Part shown: positions 35,590 to 45,915 of the stretch, piece by piece
Position numbering within the stretch: the stretch's first letter is position 1
Layout of the letters: each line of letters opens with the position of its first letter
DNA from: Vandiemenella viatica
Taxonomy: Eukaryota; Arthropoda; Insecta; Orthoptera; Morabidae
Assembly (NCBI GenBank): GCA_031002005.1
Contig: JARYHS010008074.1
Location: 179,080,494 to 179,144,493, forward strand
Direction: 5' to 3'
DNA: 64,000 nt
The notes under the pieces: model-generated
Seen by the model: only the letters and a program-made list of their open reading frames with translations
Told to the model about the DNA's origin: nothing
The model's database searches: none
Translations under genes and position numbers: made by a program

Positions 35590-36260
35590 ACTACTGCATG
35601 GCAGTGCCGGCTGTAGATCAAACCACGCTCCTGGAAACTGAATCTTTTTCCACGTCACGTAGCACAAGTTGCAGAGTGCAGGTCGTAATTTTCTCAGAGA
35701 CATTCGGCGGCGGACATTACTCGCGCTGGCGACCGCCAAACAACACGTTTTAACGACGCGCCGACACGAGTAACGAATGTTTTGTTTGACTTGCCGGCAC
35801 AGCGGCTCACTGCCACGCGGGGCTCTCCGTTCTGGAGCCGTTATCACCGAAAAACTGGCCGTTACGTTTTATTTCTGGGTCGGCCCGTCGCGTCGCCCGC
35901 AGTTAAAACACGCTGCGCGGCCCGCCATTAACAGCGGTCAGCGGCTGTTGCCTTGTAGCTGGTTATTATGAATGTGACTGCAGATAAGCTGGCAGCTGTG
36001 GCGGCTCTGTTAATAGATCGGATGCGGTGACTGATGTCGGTCATTGTGTATCGCGCTGCCGTCTTCTGTCATGTTGGCAGCTCTGTTTTACGACAACCTG
36101 TTCGGTGCCGTGGGTATTAATTAGTGGAGCCACCATCATATTTACGGACCAATTAATCAGTGTCGTAGGGGCGGGTGCCGAAGCCGGGTAGTCGCAGTTT
36201 GCGGTTCGTTATTTGACTACTTTCGTTGTGACGGTGCGGTATGACACTATACTACAGTTC
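35590..36260. promoter_or_regulatory. G+C- and CpG-rich island, candidate regulatory region
   Basis: About 670 bp of markedly higher G+C with many CpG dinucleotides, against an AT-rich background. No ORF with a domain is present (the longest is 91 codons, minus, 35572-35847). Near its right end are two homeodomain-like sites, TTAATTAG (36117-36124) and AATTAATCAG (36151-36160), with TTTACGG between them, an Abd-B-type core. An unmethylated promoter or developmental enhancer is plausible; a decayed G+C-rich repeat is the alternative. Confidence 0.35.
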
Positions 36261-39046
36261 ATTTTTTATGAATCGTTGCTTATATAGAAACCTGACAAAT
36301 ACTAGTCGACTATCTCGCAATTGGGGTTCCGTAATGACCTAAGAGATACTCCTGTCTGGAACACCAGACGCGGCAGTTACAAGGCAGAAAATTAGGTGCT
36401 CGAGATTCTTTCAGGAAAAGTTAATGAGACCGCTCCACGGCTCTCCTACGAAACACTTCTTACCGCTAGCCCCGCTGGTTCAATCATCTAGTTCTAGTAG
36501 TACTTATTACAGACTCATTATGTTATAATAACCTCTGGATTAAGAGAACTTTCAATAAGTAGCATTAACACATGAAAAAGTAATATCACTTACAATCAGC
36601 TTACAATCTGTATTAGACGTGTTTTTATTATTAATATTATTTTTGTCTAAAATCATTAACTTATTGTCCAGTCATATATTTTAGTCCTCTACTAAAGGAG
36701 CTCTAGACACCACATGCTGTGATAGAATTTTTTTTTTTAATCCTCTTTTCATATCTTTGGAACCCACCGTCTCCCCCAGAATATAGTTTTATAAAACTTT
36801 AAATACGAGCTCTGGATTTGGGTTACGAAATCACATAACATAGACCAGTTTTAAGTCAATCATTTATTTCGTTTCCATTTTGGTATGGATCCCTGAAAAG
36901 CACAAAATTATGAAATTTCTCTTTGTCTCGAGTTATATACGTAGATTGTTCAGAGTGTGTGGCAACCATGTTACTTCTACAAAAATTTTGGAAACATTGG
37001 ATATTCATTGTATACATTTGAAATCATGTTTAATGTTGACAGATGGGATATGTGTGACATGATGACATACCAACCCCACTTATGGATAATTTACGTTAGT
37101 GGTGGAGGCAAGTATTGAAACACGCTCGATATTCTCCCGATCTTATCCAATGTGACTATGACCTCAATTCGAAACAAATCAACCGTTGCGAAGAAAGAGC
37201 TTTGTAACAAAAAACAAATAATCAAGCTATTTCGGCAGGAGGTTGTTCATGTTACCGAATCATGCCTTTCACATCCTTGACAAAGAACGTAGGATCAAAT
37301 GCGCTACTACTCTCAATGCTGTAAGCTGTTACTGTACGTTGTTGTACATTGTGTGCATTGTGCTGTTTTAAACAAAGATTTCTTATTAGGTAAATTTTCT
37401 TTACCATGCTTCTACCTGTTACACTGCGTTCCCTTGTGCGGCTGGCATTGAGAACCACAAACCTCATACTTTGACCCGTATATAATATACAGTATTTCCG
37501 TCGTTTCGAAGACATGAGTGTTGCTCGTATATGTTGGACTCCAGTTTCATATATTGGCAATGCTGAATAAATTCCTCTGTTTCGTGTGCAGGTAGCTAAT
37601 TTTGTGGGTGAATTCATACACGCAGTTACAAGATCTGTATTAATCATATCTGGATTTCTAAACAGTTAAACTATTTTTGGTTTCACAGAAATCTTTAATT
37701 AATACTTAAATTTGAAAGTATGCTTCTTTTTTTACTACCCGTGAGTAAATATAAATTCAACTGATTACAGAGCCGACAGAAAAAAATTCCATTTAAAAAA
37801 AAGGGTAAAAAAGAGTACTACGTAATGGAGAGTTAATATAATAGTGAGGGGCCTTCCTTAATAACGTCACATAATTATCATTTTTTATCCCCTCTCCTCA
37901 TCCTACATTCGTATGATCACCACTATTGTGAAATCAATCATTTTGCAATTTTAAACAGTAGACTACTTTCAATAATAATTTTTAGGACAGTTTAATTAAG
38001 ATGTTCTAAAGCACGTTTTCACGAATACAGGTGCAGCCATAAATTTATTTGTAATAGATGTGACTTATAACTCCACCCATCCTTTCCCCGTATGTCACAT
38101 TTTGTGCATCCCCTCCCTCCCACTTAACGTGTCTTGTAATTTATGAATGGTCACTGATAACATGGGTATATGTAACTTTATTATAGCAAATGTTATTTTA
38201 CTACAGCACATTTCAAAACTGCTGACATTAATCACTGATTTCTAAATAAACAAACTCAAATCTCAATTTAGATGCATCAGATTTAATATAAGCCTGAGTC
38301 TTTCAATTCATTTGTAAAGAATGATTTTCAGTTGTTTCATTATGAAGAAACTTTTAACTGTGACATATGTATCATCAAAATGCCGCATTTATTTGCCGCT
38401 TGTCAACATAGTTATTGATAAGCAACAAAACAGTTCTCAACAAAATTAACATAATACGGCAAAGGAATGTGATGTCAAGACCAGAAACCTGCCTTATTCA
38501 ACATCCGAATGACTTTCGTTTAAGAAGATTTTATTTATGCCAAAATTAAAGGGACTGTTACATTGTAAGGAACTAGCAAATATCAAAAGTTATCTTACAC
38601 TGTCTGCTCCATTTTTTTTGCAATATCTTTCAGTAAAACAACTTATTTTGTTTTATTTAGACACTATACAGTTCAATGTTCGAGAAAACTGAATAATTTT
38701 TTTGAGTATACTCCTTTGTTGTTACAATATTCCATGTAGTTACCGGTATCTTCGTCGTTGAATATCTGTTTCAGCTATCTTTATAAGAACGCACTACACG
38801 CTCCTTACTTAATTAAAAAAAAAGTGCACATTTTTATCAGATCACTAATTTTCTACTCTCTCTTAGAGCACCACGTTTCAAAAGGTCCTATTATTCTTCT
38901 TTCTGGGCTTTATCGGTTTCCATCCACACCATATATAGCTTTAGCTTCTGCCAATTCTTGACTACCTATAGGTCAATGTTTCATAAAAAAGTTATTTCTC
39001 ATTATAAAGAACGCTTTTCTTCCAACGTTAATTTGAACTGCCTGAC

Positions 39047-39047
<1 letters not shown>
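36261..39047. other. AT-rich non-coding stretch
   Basis: No repeat or gene was recognised. The longest frame is 131 codons at 37252-37647 (-), with no domain or membrane pattern that I know; its K/R/T/S-rich composition does not look clearly coding. Confidence 0.45.

Positions 39048-39077
<30 letters not shown>
39048..39077. repeat. poly(A) tract, 30 bp
   Basis: Thirty A residues directly precede the dispersed-repeat fragment at 39078-39300. It may be part of that repeat's terminal A-rich region. Confidence 0.9.
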
Positions 39078-39079
<2 letters not shown>

Positions 39080-39300
39080 AAGAAAAGAAATGAAACTTCA
39101 TAGGTTGAGAGGGTACATGATGTTATTTCAGTGATTACAAGATAGAGTCGTATTTACAAATAGCTGAGCCCACTTCTCAGAATGACGTTGCACTCCCTCT
39201 GACCTCGATGAATGAACTGATTCGGTTGGCAAGGATATCATAAAGACGATGACACCTGTTGTAACTAGTCCTTGATATACCGATCAGAAATACGTATTTA
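39078..39300. mobile_element. fragment of an old dispersed repeat
   Basis: The block AATGACGTTGCACTCCCTCT, then GACCTCGATGAATG and CTGATTCGGTTGGCAAGG, then GTCCTTGATATACC, matches my memory of a high-copy repeat in orthopteroid genomes. Its class and true ends cannot be determined from this single decayed copy. Confidence 0.35.
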
Positions 39301-41284
39301 TTGAAAGATACCTAAGAAAGTTGATATTTTTTTACTTAATTTAATTTAATTGGGTTGGAACAAATCATAGGACAAAATATTTGAAACCCGGCTGTACCAA
39401 AAGTGACCTGAGAAGGTCTATGTTAATTATTAGGTTCAAACTTTCGTATCAATAGAATTATTATTTACAGGATTTACTCTATTATCATAGGAAGTATGAA
39501 AATGGCTGGTGGTGGAAACAAAACATTTTTAAAATTTCAGTATGGAATTGAATATTATATGTCTCGGCTTTTCTGTAAAAGACGTATCATGGAAACTTAC
39601 AATTGTGAGAACCTTGATCTATTCTGTTACGTCAGACGCAGGTAGGGAAAGGCACTTCAATCGTAACAGAATGAATTTCCAAAGAATTCTCAGGATGACA
39701 TTTGGACCATTTCGCGTTATACTCTCACTGATTTTGCTTTCCTTTTCATATTGATGAGAGCTGTCCTGAGCAAGATATCATAAAAGTCACCGCTCGCCTC
39801 GTCTCCAAGCGCAAAATTGCCTTATTAAATATAAATTTGTTCCTCATACCTCTGTATAATTAAGGAGGTATTACAAATGAATGAAGCTACAACAGTAACA
39901 CTGCAACTTACAACTTCTTTTATAGGCACATTAAAACCTGAAGGCAGAGTCCCAGTGACGTAAAAATATAGGATACTAAGAAACGTTGTTTCGTCGTGCA
40001 ACTAGTGAATGATGTATATGGTCAGGAGCAGAGAAGTGCGCGGCAGTTTACGAACAACAGCGAAGTTTGCTTATCGCTTCATTTATTCCGGGAAGCTCCA
40101 CTGCCCTGAGACAAGAGATTGAGTATTATTCACCCATGAACGAAGCAGTCATTTGTCTTGCGCCAATAGACTGACAGTCCTTTGCCTTGAGTTGGCCCAT
40201 GGAAGTAGCGGTTCAAATAAGGCAGCTAGAAATAGAACTTCTGCATTATCTAAAAGTTGTGAAAGTGTACATGCTTAGTACTACAGCACAATTCCTATTT
40301 TTTTAAAAAAAATCTTCATTTAATAAACAACGTGCGTATGTATTATCTGCTCCACAAAGTACAATCTTCGCCTACATCTACTGATTTTCTCTGAACTGAA
40401 CCGTCAATTAGCGAATTATCCAGTCACTCGCCCCCAAATGTTAACTGTCTAACCCAACTTTCTTCCTGTGAGACAGTTATGACACATTTAATTGTGATGG
40501 AGCGCATGCGGCGTTGGCAATTTCACTACACACCTAATTTACCTTTCTTGTTTTTTATCTGAATTTTTTTTAGTATAATCCCTTTTTGTGAATTTGAATT
40601 TTAAACTCTTACACAAACTCCTTCCCTCACCAACGTATACAGAAAACGTTTGTTTTGTATAATACCTGTCTAAATCCGTCTATAGCATTTTATTTACGTC
40701 TGGTAATTTCAAAGTTTCACTTTCATAAAATTTAATGCTTAATACATATAGTTTTTTTTTTACCTTTTTCTGAGTTCTTGAGAAAAGTTTAGGCAAAACT
40801 GGTTACCTAGTGCTATTCTGTTTTTGAGATCGTTATTGCTTCCAGCATCAGCTAATTCTACTTTCCAATTAACAGGCATCATTTGCTCTTTTATTATAGT
40901 CGATCGTATTTTCAAATTAATTGTCGTATTATTTAATATTACTTCTGCAATATTTCATAAGCTTTATCTTGTTTTAGTTTATATTAAGATTAAATTCCTA
41001 TCCAAATTTTGCATTAACTTTCCTATATCCTGGTGCATATCTCATAAAACCTTTACCATATTCACATTTCATTTCAGTTTATTGATTCCTTCTACCACAA
41101 ACAAAATCGGTATTATTGGCGAGAGACCGTGTGACGTAAATGCACTCCTATCAGGCCTACTTAAATCATTTTACTTTCATTTTAACATTGTTACTAAACG
41201 ACAGCGTATATCACACCATTTTGTATTGTAGCGGCCAGTTATTAAGCATCTGATAATTTTCCATCATTTAGAAAAAGGGGTCTT
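39301..41284. other. AT-rich non-coding stretch
   Basis: No gene supported. The 135-codon frame at 40824-41231 is F/I/L/S-rich, as expected for translated T-rich DNA. A moderately G+C-richer patch at 40010-40210 has no recognisable content. Confidence 0.5.
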
Positions 41285-41565
41285 GCGGCTCAGTGGTTAA
41301 GATGTCTGACTGGTGGTCGAATGATTCCCCATTCGAATCCCTGTCTCAGCGGGGATTGTCATTGGCCCTTAACCTGACCTTCACCTCTGGCACAGCTTGC
41401 TGTGTAATGTGAAGTACGCCAGAACGCATGCGTTGTTCGGATTACAATTTAAACTGTTTATCCTCTGTTGCGTTAAGGCGGCTATGAAAGGGGCGAAATG
41501 TGCAGCCAGTAAAACCTTGTCACTAGGTCATTACGGCCACACGGAATTATTATTATTTATAAATT
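41285..41565 (+). mobile_element. tRNA-like SINE, family 2, copy A
   Basis: The head CTTGCGGCTCAGTGGTTAAG resembles a tRNA A-box region, and ATTCGAATCCCTG about 40 nt on resembles a B box. The body shared with copies B and C includes GGCACAGCTTGCTGTG, AATGTGAAGTAC and CGGATTACAATTTAAACTG. It runs into an ATT-rich tail (ATTATTATTATTTAT). No clear target duplication was found. It differs from family 1 in body and tail. Confidence 0.6.
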
Positions 41566-41950
41566 ATATTAAGGCCGTTTTAATTACTAACTACAATTAG
41601 TATATTGTTATTTTTTTTAGTCTGTTTGTATCCATTGTCAATACTCTAGACTGCTGGATTAGTCGATTCAGTTAGAAATAGCGCGCTTTGTAAGAACTTA
41701 AGATAGACATTATGCAGAACGTTATTGCAACAAAATATCAACATGTAAATTAAGCTCTATCAGTTAAACAAGTTTTTGATACGTATTTATTTGACGACCA
41801 ACCAGGAATGAGTACGAAGCTGCTTTATTGTGAATAAGCGAAGAAGTCAGTTTTCCCAAGTGCTTCATTATACAGTAGCAATATGTTTCACAGTAAATAA
41901 ACTACAGGAATGCAAAGAAGTAATAAGTTATTTTCCGAGGGTGCAGCTAA
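41566..41950. other. AT-rich non-coding gap
   Basis: Nothing recognised. Confidence 0.5.
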
Positions 41951-41957
41951 CTTCAGG

Positions 41958-42211
41958 GACCGAGCGTGGTGTGTTTGCAGTTAACATTCTGGCCTCGCAT
42001 GTGGGAGGACGCCGGTTCGAATCCCAGTGCTGGCATCCAGATTTTAGTTTTCCATGGATTCCCCAAATCATTCCAGGTGAATGCCGGAATGCTTCCTTCA
42101 AAAAGTCCATGGCCGAATTCCTTCCCGTCCCTTGCCCCTAGTCCCATCCCGCCTCTATTGACCTCGACGTCGACAAGGCGTAAAGCCATAAGTAAAAAAA
42201 ATTAAAAAAAT
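41958..42211 (+). mobile_element. SINE family 1, full-length copy
   Basis: It has head GACCGAGCGTGGTG, B box GGTTCGAATCC, a full body and the family tail CGACGTCGACAAGG followed by CGTAAAGCCATAA and a poly(A). Flanks CTTCAGG (41951-41957) and CTACAGG (42212-42218) are a probable 7-bp target duplication with one mismatch. This copy has the best-preserved B box and tail together. Confidence 0.88.
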
Positions 42212-42664
42212 CTACAGGATTCGGTATCAGAAAGGCACCGAAACACGACGGGGCTCAAATAAAGATAATGAGGGACGAATAATTAAAGATATACAACTAT
42301 AGTATTCCAAAATCCCTTTTCCAACTAATACTTGTCCCTCGTTCTTCTACTTTTGTTACACCCACCTGATTCATATATCATTATAAATAATTCTTATGTC
42401 TCCATATTTACGATTAATTACAATGTTGAACATATTGTTTCATCTGACACCATAAAGCTTTTACTAATTTATTGAACTCTATGAATATATCTTCACTTAG
42501 TCTAAACGCCAGAACTGATTTCTTGTGCTCCTATATTTCCCAAATACGCATCTGTTTTCCTATTTTCTTCATTTTAGTATGTGTGTCATTCAAGATCGTA
42601 ATTTTGAAGCGTTAGATATTTAAGATTGCAGTTTGTTCTCTCTTCAGAAATGTGATATAATAGA
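42212..42664. other. AT-rich non-coding gap
   Basis: Nothing recognised. Confidence 0.5.
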
Positions 42665-42890
42665 AGTACGATAGCTCAGCTGTTAAGGCGTCTCATTACA
42701 GATGAGTCCCTGTCTCGGCAGGGTTTCCAAAGGCTCTTAACCCAACCTTCATCTCTGATTCAGCTTGCTGTGCAATGTGAAGTACATCAGAATACTTCCG
42801 TAGTTCTGATTCCACATTAAACTGCAAGTCCCCCTTACCTGCTAGGATTACCGGGTTGGGTTAATGTAACCACGACAGAAGTCTATGAGT
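42665..42890 (+). mobile_element. tRNA-like SINE, family 2, copy B
   Basis: It begins CGATAGCTCAGCTGTTAAGG and keeps TTCAGCTTGCTGTGCAATGTG, GAAGTACATCAGAA and CTGATTCCACATTAAACTGC, collinear with copy A. The region between head and body is shorter than in A, and the B box is lost. A further block (AGGATTACCGGGTTGGGTTA) follows the point where A turns into its ATT tail. Confidence 0.55.
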
Positions 42891-43249
42891 GTCAAATCAA
42901 AACTCTGTCAATCGGCGGCCGAACCTCAGGGATATTGCGGCCAGGGTACGCTCAAGTTAACAAAAAATTAGCAATGTTATTTTGTTTTCATTCATACGAT
43001 TTTGCTACCACATAATTTACTAGACACAAAAAATTAGGACGTCATATTAACCAAATTACAAAAATTCTAAGTGGAAATTTAATGTAAATTTTTATTTAAA
43101 AGCATTTCAATTATGTTTTAATGCGAAAAATTAAATAATCCCTCAGCTGTTTTTAGACGGTAATACAAATAAGGAATTTGTCCTCAACCTAAACTCTACT
43201 CATGAACATCTTCCAACTTAATATTCATTATCATTTAAATGAGTGATTT
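42891..43249. other. AT-rich non-coding gap
   Basis: Nothing recognised. Confidence 0.5.
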
Positions 43250-43558
43250 TTGTTCGGACCTACAAAGATGAGACAGTTTTCGCACATCCTGCCTGCAAAT
43301 CAAGGGAAGAAGACTTACTCAAATGATGGAGTTTTAAAAAAAAAAGTGCATTCTGTAGAAGCCTCTAGGAACGTCGACCCTACAGCACCTCGTACGATCA
43401 ACACAACTCATTCTATTTTGCACCAAGACTCAGTTAGATCTACAAATCCTGTAATGTGCAAAATTCCTCGAACACTTCATTCCAAGATTGTGATGAACCA
43501 TGGAAAATACACCATTGCTTCAATGTTTGAAAATTCAGTATTGCCAGGTAGTAGCTGA
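43250..43558 (+). other. open frame of uncertain status, possible exon
   Basis: A stop-to-stop frame of about 103 codons. The first ATG is at about 43268, directly after an acceptor-like ACAAAG, and a donor-like CCAG/GTAGTA lies near the end. The translation is polar and mixed (K, S, T, N, H, R), unlike the F/L-rich chance frames around it. No domain is recognised and no neighbouring exon was found. A decayed transposon fragment or chance frame is equally possible. Confidence 0.2.
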
Positions 43559-44251
43559 AAAAATGTTAGTAAAATACTTCATTTCTTGAAGGGAAGAAAT
43601 ATTCTGTTAATGAACGTATAGTTTTAACATTAAACAACAATAATACTAAATTGTTTTCGCCTGTCGCTGATAGAACATACCCTGTACTATTGATGTGCTT
43701 TTGAGGAACAGGAACTTCCATTGAGACAGGTATTTTTCTTATGCCGTTACAGCCATTGTTATTAAATAGGTTATCGAGATCTTAAATGGGGATATTCTAA
43801 GTCAAGTATGAGGGAATATTTGAAGAACTTTTCGTCAGAATAACTTATAATGAAATCTAACTAGAGGAAAATGAGTATTAAGAGACAGTGCAGCTTCTAC
43901 AGATATGGGACAAAACAACGAGTTTGGGAATAATATGCTGGTTTCAGTATATGATTGTACTATAAGGCAGGAAATAGTTCTATGAATAATACCTCTGCTT
44001 GGAGAAAGTGGGGGCGAAGCTATTCAGCTTCTTACACATGCAGTATGCTTAGCAAAAGACAGCGGGGGAGAGAGGGTTATAAAAACCGAGCTTGGAAATT
44101 GCCTAGCCAAATGAAGTGAGGAAAAAGAAGTGTAAGAACATAAATAGTATTCCGCCAAAAATGCAACACCCCCTAAAACTAGGGCAGCAAGAGTAGGTGC
44201 AAGAAGCATTTACGGATGGAGATAATAGCTAATATCTTATTAGGTTTTAGT
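43559..44251. other. AT-rich non-coding gap
   Basis: Nothing recognised. Confidence 0.5.
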
Positions 44252-44380
44252 TAGGGCATTACGCCTCGTCGACATCAAGGTCATTGGAGAGTGGATTGGA
44301 GCAACGAACTGGCAGGAATTCGCCCATAGCCTTTTGAAGGAACCATGATATCACTCGCTTGGAGGGATTTCCGGAATGGA
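44252..44380 (-). mobile_element. SINE family 1, 3' fragment
   Basis: The family tail (GGGCATTACGCCTCGTCGAC), the AGGAATTCGCCCATAG and CCTTTTGAAGGAACCATG blocks and the CTTGGAGGGATTTCC block are present on the minus strand. The tRNA-like head is missing, as in a 5'-truncated retroposon. Confidence 0.7.
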
Positions 44381-45504
44381 AGTGAATAAGTAAATACTTA
44401 GTAATGCACTGATATCCAATAAATTAGCATGGAACAGTTAGATTTCATTGAATTCAAGTTATTATTGTTCACATGTTTGAAGTAACGTTCCAATAATTAA
44501 GATTAACCACAATTAAGGGATTGTTTATCCAATTGTTATGAAACATAAAAATTAATGTTTAATAGCTTAGCTGAATGCAGTCAATAAATGCTGAATTTCA
44601 TAAATACTATTTAAGAATGTATCTTTAACAGTTTATCTTATTTGAAAACTCTATGAAACGTATAACAAATACCAAATTGTTATTAGTGGAACTGGCATAT
44701 CCCTAGTAAACAATACTGTTTTTTCTCAAAGTTATCTTACGGTTTGTAAAACTACTGTTTTCCTAGCGTAATTAATATGTATCATAAAACGAAAGTTCAA
44801 TTCCAGAAACTTCCAAGTAATAGTAGTTGATTATCTGAATAATTCTCATTACTTTTGGTCTTCGCCTGAAGATAAGCATCGGGACTTCGTATAACTTAAT
44901 TAGTGTGGTCGCCACGACTGGATGATAAACTTAATTTCATTTATTATTATCACAGTACAGGTAATACAAATCACTCGACCACCAACCAAAATTTATAAAC
45001 TACAAAAGTGTTCCGATTAGTTAAGGTTCTTTTCAAGCAAGAAATGAAAGTTTAAGTGAATTCGCTCAGTTAGGTCGCTAATAGTCTACGCAACAATCAC
45101 TGTTCCATAGACTACACTGAAACTGTTTTTCTCTTGATAATTTTGCAGTCCGAGTAGTGCAATTTACCACAGCTGTCCGGATACGACCACTTTTTTAGTT
45201 GACCGGCACGGATGCCAAAAATTAATACGCATCCAATAGCAAGGCATATAGTACACAACACTTCTAATCACGAATAAACACACGTTACCCATTTTCCCCT
45301 CGGCTACCACGGTTTGAGAACAACCACGTACTGTTCGCATAGATCTATCGAAACTTCGCTCCACTCGTGGTGAATTAGAACTCTGCTGTCTCCACCCTCA
45401 GTCAATTACAGAAACTGAAGTCTTTGGAATATTGAATTCGACAAGTTTTTCGGTTAGATAGATCAACTTTATTATAGCACTGGTTGAAACAAGACAGACG
45501 TCTG
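44381..45504. other. AT-rich non-coding stretch
   Basis: Nothing recognised beyond short chance frames. Confidence 0.5.
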
Positions 45505-45690
45505 CATCTATATATAAAAATGAATGTATGTTTGTTTGTTTGTTCTTCATACAAATCCACAGTTTTCATCCTATCTCGATGAAACTTTGCACACTTATCC
45601 TTTGAAACAAGGAGAAAATACTGTCTACATTTGGTTGAAAAATTATCTGTATAAATAATACATGTTGTCTCATAATTTCGAAATACTACT
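45505..45690 (+). mobile_element. end fragment of a dispersed arthropod repeat
   Basis: The sequence CATCTATATATAAAAATGAA, then TGTTTGTTTGTTTGTTC and TCTCGATGAAACTTTGCACA, is a signature I recall as one end of high-copy repeats in many arthropod genomes. The remainder of such an element is not visible downstream, and the class is not assigned. Confidence 0.4.
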
Positions 45691-45749
45691 GAATGACGAT
45701 AGACAGACGCGTTGGATATGGACGTCTGTATACTGCTTTTTCCGTGAAT

Positions 45750-45915
45750 CAGTCAGACATCTCAGTGGTTAAAGCGCTTGCTTACAAATATTTGGGTCGT
45801 GGTCTCCAGTTGAAATCTCCGTGGAGGCTAAGATTTTTAAAAATTGTTTTTGATCGTAAGAGTCACGCCTGGGCCGTAGGTTATTCGGATTAAACGTTAA
45901 ACTGTAGATATCACA
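45750..45915 (+). mobile_element. tRNA-like SINE, family 2, diverged copy C
   Basis: The head CATCTCAGTGGTTAAAGCGC matches copies A and B. The end (TTATTCGGATTAAACGTTAAACTG) aligns with the CGGATTACAATTTAAACTG block of A. The middle is diverged. The 66-codon frame across it is not a gene. Confidence 0.45.

Noticed and set aside
37252..37647. 131-codon minus-strand frame
   Set aside because: No recognisable domain, no splice context and no neighbouring exon, so it was left as non-coding.
40824..41231. 135-codon plus-strand frame
   Set aside because: The composition is dominated by F, I, L and S as in translated T-rich DNA, with no motif.
41285..41360. A tRNA gene
   Set aside because: A- and B-box-like segments are present, but no complete cloverleaf forms and the sequence continues as a SINE body.
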